The notes under the pieces: generated by a model
Database searches by the model: none
Told to the model about the DNA's origin: nothing
Seen by the model: the letters and a program-made list of their open reading frames with translations, nothing else
Made by a program: the position numbers and the translations under genes
Part shown: in pieces, positions 22,343-31,168 of the stretch
Position numbering within the stretch: the stretch's first letter is position 1
Layout of the letters: every line of letters starts with the position of its first letter
From: Trichaptum fuscoviolaceum
Lineage: Eukaryota; Basidiomycota; Agaricomycetes; Hymenochaetales; Trichaptaceae
Length of the DNA: 64,000 bases
Reading direction: 5' to 3'
NCBI GenBank assembly: GCA_910574455.1
Contig: CAJSYZ010000004.1
Location: 4,040,599-4,104,598, forward strand

Positions 22343-22918
22343 TGTTACGACCTAGAGTGGTTCCTTCGCTTTCGAGACCCTGAATCGGACACAGACGACG
22401 ATCGGACGCAATGAGCGGTGGTTCTCACTCTGAGAAGCACTTTACAAGTCAATTAAGCTATTCTACACATCAGAGCTAAAGATAAACACATCACCTGAGA
22501 AGCACTTTACAAGAGGCCAAAAGTGGAGTGCTTCGCAGGGGGATCCGCGGTTTTGATGAACAAAGGTAAAAACTATACAGTACCAAGCCACTGGACCCTG
22601 ATCCGACTAGGTCCGACCTATACTGCTGACGTAAGTCGGAGTTCGGGGTCCCGCTCTAGTCGGGGTCCCGCATCGATAGAGCGGAGGTTCGAGTCGGAGT
22701 GGCGGAAGAAAGAAAGAAAGGAGAATTGTTTGCAGGGCGCTTGTCCTAGCGGCCTGCAAACATACAGGCAAGTAATCTATGCAAAAAGGAAGAGAATCGG
22801 AGTTAAAGAAAGTCCGGTTTCGGACCGGACATGTCGGGGATCCGACTCGGAGTGTGATCGTAAAAGAAAATAAAAGAAAAATAAAAGAAATAAAATAACC
22901 TGAGGCGGATTCCTGACA
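22343..22918 (-). repeat. LTR of chromovirus 1 (3' LTR)
   Basis: 576 bp; in element orientation it starts TGTCAGG and ends CGTAACA. Inside, a 17-bp direct repeat GAGAAGCACTTTACAAG occurs twice (about 22432 and 22497). AGGCCAAAAGT at 22514-22524 is the segment whose transcript can pair with the PBS. Confidence 0.97.
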
Positions 22919-22930
22919 TTATCCCCCTGC
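22919..22930 (-). other. Polypurine tract of chromovirus 1
   Basis: In element orientation GCAGGGGGATAA directly abuts the 3' LTR, the expected position for the plus-strand DNA primer. Confidence 0.75.
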
Positions 22931-22960
22931 AAGGGCGCTCCTAAAGAGCGCGCGCGTTCG

Positions 22961-25900
22961 TTAGCGAATGGCGTCGGGGTACCGACGATAGAACTTTCGG
23001 ATAACGGCGGGGGCATGCTCCATGTTCGCGGCATCGATCCATTGGTCTTCCTCGGGTCCATAGCCTTTCCAGCGAACCAAATACTGCAGAGTCCGACCTC
23101 GACCGCTTCGGCGCGAATTAAGGACTTCGGATACTTCGTATTCGATGTCGCCGTCGACGTTTACGGGCTCTGGCGGTGTCTGGACGCGACCAGGAATAGT
23201 GTCCGGTGTATACTTCGTGAGAAGAGACACATGGAACACTGGGTGAATCCGCATAGTCGCAGGCAGCTGAAGCTCGTAATTCAAGAGTCCGATCTTCCGC
23301 AAAACCGTGTAGGGTCCGAGTCTCCGCGGATTCAGCTTGCGCGTGCCCGGTATTGCGATATTCCGTGCGTCGAGCCATACCTTGTCTCCTGGTCGAATGT
23401 CCGGCGTGTCTGCATGTCCCTGGTCGTAGTACCGCTTCATCCGCTCCGCTGCGACTTCGAGAGCCGCGCGAGCATCCTCCTGAGCCTTCTGAAGCAGGTC
23501 GAGTCGGTCATCCGCTGCGGGTACCGTCGAAAGTCCGGCACTCGGTACGATGGTGAACTCGGGGTCGTATCCATACAACAGCGCGAAGGGAGACACCTTG
23601 GTAGCGGAGTGTGCTCGAGTGTTGTGCGCAAACTCCGCCATGGGCAGTAACTCCGACCAATTTTCCTGTCGGACGTCGGTGAACGCGCGGAGATACTGTT
23701 CCAACTCCTGGTTCACCCGCTCGGTCTGACCGTCCGTTTGCGGGTGGAAGGATGTCGATGTCGCGCCCTCAATACCGAGTCGGTGGAGTACCGCCTTCAT
23801 AAACCGGGACACGAACTGTGTACCCCGGTCCGAAATGACTTTGCGCGGTGTGCCATGGTGTTTCCAGACTTCGGACACAAACAAGTCGGCAGTCCGCGCG
23901 GAGTCAATATCCGAGGTCGTTGGTATGAAATGGGCCTGCTTGGTGAGTCGGTCTACAACCACAAAGATGGCGTCGTATTCACCGGACTGTGGCAGCTGTG
24001 TAATGAAGTCGCACGAAATGACCTGCCATGGTCCGTCTGGTACTTCGTTGGGCTGAAGCGGACCAACCGGACGTTGCGGGATGTTCTTCGTCCGCATACA
24101 AGTGTCACAGCCCGACACGTACCGCTCGACGAAGGTAGACATACCAGGCCACCAGTAGTTCCGACTCACCAGCTCATAGGTCTTCCAACGACCCGGATGT
24201 CCGACCGGAAGCGAATCGTGGTGTAACTTGACAATATCGCGGCGGATCTCCTCGTCCTTCGGCACATAGACCTTACCCCGGTACAGCAGCAGCCCATCCT
24301 CCGTGTTCCACTCCTCCAAATCGTTCGCCAGCGCGCGCGGAGCCCCTTCCTTCACCTTCTCAATCGCCTCAACCAATTCCTCGTCAAACCTCTCGGACTC
24401 CCGAATCCTCCGCAACAACTCCGTATCCCCCTCGGCCCGGACCATCCCTCGTCGCATCGCCAACGTGTAGAAGCGGTTCGTGTCCAGCAGGACCTTGTTC
24501 GTATTGTCCGGTCCGTCAGGGCGAAGATCCTCGCGCCTGGACAAAGCATCCGGCTTTCCACCGAGTCGTCCGGGACGGTGACGGATCAGAAAGTCAAAAC
24601 GGCTAAGGAACAAGCTCCAGCGGGCCTGGCGTCTCGTGAGGTTTCGGGCTTCCGCGAAGAAGAGCAGGTTTCGGTGGTCCGACACAATATCAATTTTGTG
24701 CGGACTTCCTTCGAGATAGTGCCGCCACTCGTCCAAGGCTCGGACGATGGCTAGGAGCTCTTTGTCGTGGATCTCATAGTTCCTCTCCGCATCGCCCAAG
24801 GACTTCGAATAGTAGGCCACTGGGTGAATGTCACCATCTGGTCCGATCTGCGAAAGTACCGCTCCGGTCGCGAAGTCCGAAGCATCGCATTCGAGGATGA
24901 AGGGTTTCTCGAGGTCGGGCATAGCAAGGACCGGTGCCTCAGCAAACTTCTTCTTCAGACCATCGAAGGACTCTTGCTGGCGGGTAGTCCAGCGCCACTG
25001 GACATCCTTCCGCAACAATTCAGTCATGGGAACCGCCAGCTTCGAGAAGTCCTTGATAAAACGTCGGTAGAAGTTGGCGAACCCCAAGAAAGCCTGAATG
25101 TCCTTCACCTTTGCCGGAGTCGGCCAGTCGGCCACCGCTTCGACCTTCTTCGGATCCATCGAGATAATTCCAGAGCCAATGATCATGCCCAAGTACTCGA
25201 TGGAGTCCTTGTGGAACTCGCACTTTTCGGGCTTACAGAACAGGTCATACTTTTCCAAACGTCGGAGTACCTCCTTAACGTGTTCCTCGTGCTCCGACTC
25301 GTTCTCCGAAAAAATGCAGATGTCATCGAGGTAGATAATGACAATCACATCCAGCATATCCTTGAAGAGCTCATTCATCATCCGCTGAAACGTAGCGGGT
25401 GCGTTCGTAAGTCCGAAAGTCATAACGGTCGGTTCGAAGTGTCCTTCCTGAGTCCGAAAAGCGGCCTTCCACTCGTCGCCTTCCTTGATGCGGATATTGT
25501 TGTATCCGGCCCGCAAGTCGAGCTTCGTGAAAACGCGGGCCTTCTTCAAGGAATCGATGAGTTCGGTGGTCAGGGGAAGCGGGTACCGATTTTTGACGGT
25601 GATTTCATTGAGTTTTCGGTAGTCGACGACCATCCGAAGCGATCCGTCCTTCTTTTTGATGAAGAAGACCGGAGCAGCGGCGGGGGACTTCGACGGACGG
25701 ATGTAGCCCTTGCGGAGGTTCTCCTCAATGAACTCCTTCAAGGCTGCACGTTCCGCCGGTGCCATAGGATAGATCTTACTGTACGAAGGGGTCGATCCGG
25801 GCTCCAAGTCGATCGCATGGTCGAACGGCTTCCTCTCGGGCAACCGTTCGGCCTCTGACTTCGAAAACACCTTCGCAAACTCGCGGTACTGCGGGGGGAC

Positions 25901-26764
25901 CATCTCCTCGAAGGACTTGTCACCCTCCTTCACTGCCGACTTCTCCGCGATCGCCTGCGACCAGGTATACGAGGCCGCAACTTTATGCACAAAGTCCGGA
26001 TCGTCCGCCACATAGAACTGCTCCGCGTCATGGTAGATGTCCATGTACTTTTCGGAGTACCGAAATCCGGGGGGAATCTTCGCAAGGTCGTCAGACTCAC
26101 TGTTCGACTCCTCTGAATCATCACCGACTTCCGCAACGCAGACTCTCGCATGGGGCTGCGGTCGCGGTCGCATCTGTCGACTGTTCTTGCATCGCGCGGC
26201 CCGCAACTTGCGAACGGCGCGGGGTAGCAGTTGTCCGGCTTCTACGACTCTTGCCGCTTCGACGGGGCGGCATTCGTTCGGACATCGCGTAAAGCTGATG
26301 GTCTCGTCGTTCCAATCAATCTCGGGGTTATGGTGGTGTAGCCAATCTATCCCAATAATCAACGGATAGTCTCCGATGTTTGCCACTGTGGCATCGACTT
26401 CTTCTTTGTGTCCACCGATCTCCAGAGTAAGTCGGACTTGGTCTGTAATCGGACCACTCTGGTTCAGCGAATCGTCGGCGTTGTACACCTTGATTGGTCG
26501 GTCGAGAGGACGAGTACGTAGTCCGAACTTCCGCACCAGCTTCTGGTTGATAATCACCGAAAATGCACCGCAGTCTAGCAGCGCTCTCATGCTCAAAATC
26601 TTTCGGCCGTCACTTATTCTCACTGGGACATGGATGAATCGACGCAAACTCTTGTGTATTAGCGAAGTACGATTGTACACAGAGGGATCGGATACATCAT
26701 CATCTAACAGCGAAAATCGGTTCGGGGTCTTTGGCGGAACGACCGCGCGCCTAGACCCACTCAA
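22961..26764 (-). CDS. pol: Pol polyprotein of chromovirus 1 (PR-RT-RH-IN-chromodomain)
   Basis: Open frame of 1267 codons. In order: aspartic protease (ALLDCGAFS, with Cys in place of the usual Ser/Thr of the DSG/DTG triad), reverse transcriptase with the catalytic IIYLDDICIF, RNase H (LECDASDFATGAV), the integrase zinc-binding region (HHDSLPVGHPG...CDTC), the DDE core (ISCDFITQLP, VISDRGTQFVS, TDGQTERVNQE) and a C-terminal chromodomain (YEVSEVLNSRR, YLVRWKGYGPEEDQW). The frame opens with TTG, not ATG, and is in the -1 frame relative to gag, so it should be made as a Gag-Pol fusion by ribosomal frameshifting. No internal stop is seen. Confidence 0.95.
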   Translation of the reverse strand: MSGSRRAVVPPKTPNRFSLLDDDVSDPSVYNRTSLIHKSLRRFIHVPVRISDGRKILSMRALLDCGAFSVIINQKLVRKFGLRTRPLDRPIKVYNADDSLNQSGPITDQVRLTLEIGGHKEEVDATVANIGDYPLIIGIDWLHHHNPEIDWNDETISFTRCPNECRPVEAARVVEAGQLLPRAVRKLRAARCKNSRQMRPRPQPHARVCVAEVGDDSEESNSESDDLAKIPPGFRYSEKYMDIYHDAEQFYVADDPDFVHKVAASYTWSQAIAEKSAVKEGDKSFEEMVPPQYREFAKVFSKSEAERLPERKPFDHAIDLEPGSTPSYSKIYPMAPAERAALKEFIEENLRKGYIRPSKSPAAAPVFFIKKKDGSLRMVVDYRKLNEITVKNRYPLPLTTELIDSLKKARVFTKLDLRAGYNNIRIKEGDEWKAAFRTQEGHFEPTVMTFGLTNAPATFQRMMNELFKDMLDVIVIIYLDDICIFSENESEHEEHVKEVLRRLEKYDLFCKPEKCEFHKDSIEYLGMIIGSGIISMDPKKVEAVADWPTPAKVKDIQAFLGFANFYRRFIKDFSKLAVPMTELLRKDVQWRWTTRQQESFDGLKKKFAEAPVLAMPDLEKPFILECDASDFATGAVLSQIGPDGDIHPVAYYSKSLGDAERNYEIHDKELLAIVRALDEWRHYLEGSPHKIDIVSDHRNLLFFAEARNLTRRQARWSLFLSRFDFLIRHRPGRLGGKPDALSRREDLRPDGPDNTNKVLLDTNRFYTLAMRRGMVRAEGDTELLRRIRESERFDEELVEAIEKVKEGAPRALANDLEEWNTEDGLLLYRGKVYVPKDEEIRRDIVKLHHDSLPVGHPGRWKTYELVSRNYWWPGMSTFVERYVSGCDTCMRTKNIPQRPVGPLQPNEVPDGPWQVISCDFITQLPQSGEYDAIFVVVDRLTKQAHFIPTTSDIDSARTADLFVSEVWKHHGTPRKVISDRGTQFVSRFMKAVLHRLGIEGATSTSFHPQTDGQTERVNQELEQYLRAFTDVRQENWSELLPMAEFAHNTRAHSATKVSPFALLYGYDPEFTIVPSAGLSTVPAADDRLDLLQKAQEDARAALEVAAERMKRYYDQGHADTPDIRPGDKVWLDARNIAIPGTRKLNPRRLGPYTVLRKIGLLNYELQLPATMRIHPVFHVSLLTKYTPDTIPGRVQTPPEPVNVDGDIEYEVSEVLNSRRSGRGRTLQYLVRWKGYGPEEDQWIDAANMEHAPAVIRKFYRRYPDAIR

Positions 26765-28053
26765 AAACCCTGACTCTTGAGAGCAGCTGCTACCGCTTTG
26801 GCGATTTCGTCAACGGTCGGAGTGCGAGCGGCGTTCACGGTCGGAGTCTCGTCGCGGACTTCCTCGAGGGTCGCAGTCGGTGTCTTGGGAGCGGCGGCGG
26901 GCGCAGAGGCGGCGGGCGGAGCGGTGGATGACGAGGCGGCGGTCTGTGAAGCCACCTTCGATCGGACATTTGATCTCTTGCTCCGCTGCGGACAGTCTCG
27001 AGCCAGATGTCCATGCTCACCGCACTGGAAGCAAAGTCCGCGGCGCATCATCTCTTCAGTGCTCAAGCGATCGATGTCCATCGCGTCGGGGTCCCGAGTC
27101 GGTCCGCGCGAAGCGGAGTGGTGTGTCTGCGAGCGGGAGCCCCAGTTCGGACTCCAGTTGTTCTGCTTGAAGCCAGTCCGACGCGCACGCAAGTCCTCAT
27201 CGTATTCGCAAAGCAGTCGGACCCACTGGTCGAAGCTCTTGGTCTCCCGGATCTCCTTGCTCGCCAGATCGTAGCGGAACTGACTGCTGAGTCCGGTCTC
27301 GAACACCAACATCTTCCCTTCCATCCCCCAGTCCACCTCCGACTCCACCAGCAACGCACGAAACTTCGCCGCATACTCCGACACCGTGTCCTTGCCCTGG
27401 CGCAGTTTCATAAGCTCCTGTCCGGCGTGGCGCTTGATGTTCGGACGTCCGAACGCGGACTGGAGGGACGCCAGGAAGAGTTCCAAATCGGTCATGAGAG
27501 CGGGGACTTCGGTGCCCTCGAGAGCGGCGGTTGTGTGCGGACGAGCCCATTGTTCAGCGGGCCCGCGGAGTAGCGAAGCAGCCCATAGACAGGCCATCGT
27601 CGGACTGCCTACAAACTCCTGGGGGCGCATCCGGACATAAAGTCGGACCTTCTGCGACCACTCCTCAAAGCTGATACTCTCTGTCTCCTTATCTTTCGGA
27701 GTACGCCCATAGAACGCGGGCGGGGCACCGACCTTCGGACCCTTGGGAGTGCGGGTCGCGCCTTCCTGCGCATTTCGGACAAACAGGTTCATGAAGTCGT
27801 GGAGGCGCTGGTTTTCGGCGGTCACCTCCTGCAGGTGTGACTGGAGAGGTCGGGTGGCATCATTGATAGCCTGGAGGACGTCTGGGGGGAGGTCTCCGCC
27901 CTGCTGGGGCGGTGGTGCGGTCTGGGCAGGAGCAGCACCCGGAGTCGGAGTCGGGCAGCGCCTGGCGCGGGCGCTGCTTGCGCGGGGTTGATCGGGTCGG
28001 TCATATCTTCGTCGGAGTCTTCTTGTCCGAATCTTCCCATTCAGAGGGATCAA
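26761..28053 (-). CDS. gag: Gag of chromovirus 1
   Basis: Capsid-nucleocapsid protein of about 400 residues. It has the central retrotransposon-gag region (EEWSQKVRLYVRMRPQEF, RHAGQELMKLRQGKDTVSEY) and a CCHC zinc knuckle CFQCGEHGHLARDC, and ends KSQGF with UGA. The open frame starts without ATG. An ATG at 28040 opens a neighbouring frame (MGRFGQEDSDEDMTDPINP) that runs into the gag frame if one base is shifted near 27941-27962, suggesting an N-terminal frameshift in this copy. Confidence 0.88.
   Translation of the reverse strand: MIPLNGKIRTRRLRRRYDRPDQPRASSARARRCPTPTPGAAPAQTAPPPQQGGDLPPDVLQAINDATRPLQSHLQEVTAENQRLHDFMNLFVRNAQEGATRTPKGPKVGAPPAFYGRTPKDKETESISFEEWSQKVRLYVRMRPQEFVGSPTMACLWAASLLRGPAEQWARPHTTAALEGTEVPALMTDLELFLASLQSAFGRPNIKRHAGQELMKLRQGKDTVSEYAAKFRALLVESEVDWGMEGKMLVFETGLSSQFRYDLASKEIRETKSFDQWVRLLCEYDEDLRARRTGFKQNNWSPNWGSRSQTHHSASRGPTRDPDAMDIDRLSTEEMMRRGLCFQCGEHGHLARDCPQRSKRSNVRSKVASQTAASSSTAPPAASAPAAAPKTPTATLEEVRDETPTVNAARTPTVDEIAKAVAAALKSQGF
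26764..26770 (-). promoter_or_regulatory. -1 frameshift slippery site GGGTTTT (gag-pol)
   Basis: On the minus strand the gag codons read G GGT TTT TGA; sliding back one base gives GGG TTT TTG in the pol frame. This is a canonical X XXY YYZ heptamer directly before the gag stop. Confidence 0.75.
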
Positions 28054-28091
28054 AAATCGGTCGGTGCAATCGCAGGGCGTCGAAAGAACAA

Positions 28092-28102
28092 ACTTTTGGC
28101 CT
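28092..28102 (-). other. Self-priming primer-binding site of chromovirus 1
   Basis: In element orientation AGGCCAAAAGT lies two bases inside the 5' LTR. Its complement ACTTTTGGCCT occurs in the transcribed LTR strand (28276-28286 and 22514-22524), so the RNA 5' region can fold back as primer, as in Tf1/sushi elements. I see no match to a tRNA 3' end that I would propose instead. Confidence 0.7.
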
Positions 28103-28104
28103 AA

Positions 28105-28680
28105 TGTTACGACCTAGAGTGGTTCCTTCGCTTTCGAGACCCTGAATCGGACACAGACGACGATCGGACGCAATGAGCGGTGGTTCTCACTCTGAGAAGC
28201 ACTTTACAAGTCAATTAAGCTATTCTACACATCAGAGCTAAAGATAAACACATCACCTGAGAAGCACTTTACAAGAGGCCAAAAGTGGAGTGCTTCGCAG
28301 GGGGATCCGCGGTTTTGATGAACAAAGGTAAAAACTATACAGTACCAAGCCACTGGACCCTGATCCGACTAGGTCCGACCTATACTGCTGACGTAAGTCG
28401 GAGTTCGGGGTCCCGCTCTAGTCGGGGTCCCGCATCGATAGAGCGGAGGTTCGAGTCGGAGTGGCAGAAGAAAGAAAGAAAGGAGAATTGTTTGCAGGGC
28501 GCTTGTCCTAGCGGCCTGCAAACATACAGGCAAGTAATCTATGCAAAAAGGAAGAGAATCGGAGTTAAAGAAAGTCCGGTTTCGGACCGGACATGTCGGG
28601 GATCCGACTCGGAGTGTGATCGTAAAAGAAAATAAAAGAAAAATAAAAGAAATAAAATAACCTGAGGCGGATTCCTGACA
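28105..28680 (-). repeat. LTR of chromovirus 1 (5' LTR)
   Basis: 576 bp, identical to the left LTR except for one visible substitution. Adjacent target duplication TCTAC at 28681-28685. Confidence 0.97.
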
Positions 28681-28685
28681 TCTAC

Positions 28686-30896
28686 GCGGAGATTAGCAAC
28701 AGTATTCACATTAAACAACTTGTGAAAAAACAGCACCTTTTATCCACAACGTCCAGCTCTGTCGTGGTCAAGCTCTGGCAAATCCACTCAACAAGGTGAT
28801 CCTTAAATACGCCTTTGATCATTTGGTGCAGTAGGTCCGGAGAAATGAGATCGCATATATCTGCACGTGGAAAGTCATTGGTGAAGGGCTATGGAGCATA
28901 GTCGTGGTCAGCTCACATTGTATGGAGAGTTTAGAACACTTACCACAATATCTTGGTGGAACCCATACTCTTTTCGAACCGTTGCTCTACTTATGCTGTT
29001 GTCATCCACCTGTTCTATCAATCGTTCGTGTAGCTCTTTTGTTCGAGGATTTGTAACAAATTCCGGATTATCTAGATTCTTGTGAGGTGATGTACATCTA
29101 TATGGCCACAGTAAGTCATTTTCTCTAACTCGAGTTGGATGTGATTTTTGGAAAGGACAATACTTACTTGCAGCACCATCCAGTGCATATTGCGCATAGA
29201 CTCACCTGTTCCGGATAATCGGCTATATACGAGCCGAGTCCGACAACTGACCTACGCAAGTGACCATCAGGGCACCGGAGAATGGTTTGTTCATTGTTTA
29301 TGGACATTGCTGTCTTCAGTGGACTCAAGATTCTTGATATAGATGAATGAAAGATTTGATGTCTAAAGCGACGGAAGTCATCTGACTTTTCATACTGCCG
29401 TTCAGCTGCAAAGCATCAGAACTTGAACACAAATGAATAGCTCAGTTTTTGACACACACTCTTTGGTATTGCTAGAAATGCTACGAGCTGGACTGTATTC
29501 AGCTTTTGGGACCGCCGGGCCTTGTTAGATACATTTCCTATTGAAAGATATAACGGATAATATTCGTTGTTGCCAGTTCCAACGGAGACTGTTGTCTTGT
29601 CGCTCCCTAAGATGACCGGAACGAACATAGACCCATGGACCGCTTTATCTTCGGCGAAGATTTTGTTCTAAGTCAAGGATTATCAATACACTTCTTCCAA
29701 CTTTGAATGCTGCATGATTCATGACTTACAGCCTGTTCCCAAGCAAAGTTTCCGGACATGTAGTTTCTGAAGACTCGTTCTTTGTTGTCATCAGAGTCCT
29801 CCTTCGGCTGATACTCACGAAATGGGACATAGTCGAATTCGCCTTCCAACGCCGGATTGTCCACCAAATTCCGGATCACTTCCAAAGGATCCCGATACCA
29901 TACATCATATTCTTTCCTCTTCCATGACTCGGTGTTCTCATTTGTCACCTTTTGGCCATTGTCGTCTGTGTAGAAGTTACTAAAGGATTTCCAAGACACA
30001 TCACCGACTTTCGTAGCATCAATGACGTTATACATTTTTTGCGCGTCTCCATTGAGTAGCGTACTAGTTGAACCCAGATCTAAGTCATCGTCAGGCTCTG
30101 TCGCATCCAATTTGGAACATCCGCAAGATTTTACATTCTCCGCTGCCTGAATCAGCTGATAAGCCTTCATGATTCCCAGAAGCTTTGTTATGTTCCCAGC
30201 AGACATTTGCTCTTCTCGATAGAGAAAATCTGCGAGCTCAAAATCTGCTCGACACGAATAGGGAAACCAGTCATTTGACGCAGATTCGTTTCGCGGAGCG
30301 GGTGAGTCTTCATATTCAAGAAGTTCCCTTCTGTATCGCATGGAGTGGCTGCACAATGTTTGGTGTCAAAATGCTACAGTAAACCGGGAACAATTAATTT
30401 GGCGCGCACCATTCAAGTATCTGTGATACACCTTCAAGTTATCCTCACTCTCCTTATAATCTCCAATGTCGGAATCCAAGTCTTCAGAACGGCCACTGTC
30501 ACTTCCGGTGACAGAATGGGACAGAGAATGAGGTCTGTCCAAATCTTGAAGCAGCTCGTCTCGGCCTATACTGAGCATCGAGATATCCTGTGTAAGCATG
30601 GAAATATCGTAATCGTAGGAGTCAGAGCCGCTCTCAGAATGACCCTCTGTTGGAAGTTCGGACGACCTCAGGAGAGCTCCAAGTTGAGTACTTGGAGCTC
30701 GTATGGGTCGAATAGGTGACGATTCATATTCGTGACCACAGGCAGAAGAACTTGCCAAGAATGACGTCGGATGAGCTGAATATTCATGTCTTGCTCTTCC
30801 AGATTGACTCTTGAACGTCCTACTACAGCCGGGCAAGGTGCATCGAATAGTTGGTGGAAAATGAAAGGGATCGTGCTTTTTCCGTGTCGCTGGCAT
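28686..30896 (-). pseudogene. Plavaka transposase, N-terminal and central part
   Basis: First exon 30896-30410 starts MPATRKKHDPFHFPP and contains a C2H2 zinc finger (CTLPGCSRTFKSQSGRARHE, then H), usual at the Plavaka N-terminus. After an intron come PCDTEGNF, a one-base frameshift, then DFELADFLYREEQMSAGNI, YDVWYRDPLEVIRNLVDN and YMSGNFAWEQA. Next are VPVILGSDKTTVSVGTG with NEYYPLYLSIGN (29628 downward), LIEQVDDNSISRATVRKEYG, and ICDLISPDLLHQMIKGVFKD at about 28860-28800, followed by the LTR insertion point. The frameshift after GNF and stops before the insertion show it was already decaying or decayed afterwards. Confidence 0.87.
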
Positions 30897-31168
30897 CAAC
30901 TTGAATGTAACCTCAGTAGTAGTACACGTTGACAATTGGGACTCACAGCTGAGCCTCACTGGCACTGGCAGGCTGCTAGCACTGGCAGTGACTCGGACTC
31001 GGAGTGCCAGTGAACTTGAACCTGAGTTAAAATTAGTCATAGAGTAGTCACGGTAGTAGTGGGCGTAAATTTTCAACTTGTCTAAGATAGACGCCCCCGC
31101 CTCCCTGATCTTGAACTTGCACCTTCGACACATCTTATCATCATACAAGTCTCAAAACACTGCACAAA

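Larger units (their letters stand above)
22343..28680 (-). mobile_element. Ty3/Gypsy chromovirus 1, complete, minus orientation
   Basis: Complete 6338-bp LTR retrotransposon: LTRs 22343-22918 and 28105-28680, TSD TCTAC, gag and pol as overlapping frames, chromodomain at the pol C-terminus. The two 576-bp LTRs differ at one visible position (G at about 22704 versus A at 28466), indicating a recent insertion. It interrupts the Plavaka transposase between its central and C-terminal regions. A self-priming PBS and a polypurine tract are annotated separately. The gag frame lacks an in-frame ATG near its start, probably through a one-base frameshift, so this copy may be damaged although young. Confidence 0.96.
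20573..30896 (-). mobile_element. Plavaka-type (CACTA) DNA transposon relic, split by LTR element
   Basis: Minimum extent defined by the transposase coding parts on both sides of the nested Ty3 insertion. The N-terminal parts lie at 28686-30896 and the C-terminal parts at 20573-22337; reading across the TCTAC target duplication restores the order of conserved Plavaka segments. True termini were not identified; CACTG-containing words flank both sides but occur too widely to be diagnostic. Frameshifts and stops make it non-functional. Confidence 0.85.

Noticed and set aside
22680..22700. GGTTCGAGTC, resembling a tRNA B box, inside the LTR of chromovirus 1
   Set aside because: No matching A box, acceptor stem or cloverleaf; it is LTR sequence repeated at 28442-28462.
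20400..31100. Assigning CACTG-starting terminal inverted repeats to the Plavaka element
   Set aside because: CACTGGCAGTG-like words occur throughout the window, so no pair could be singled out as the termini.
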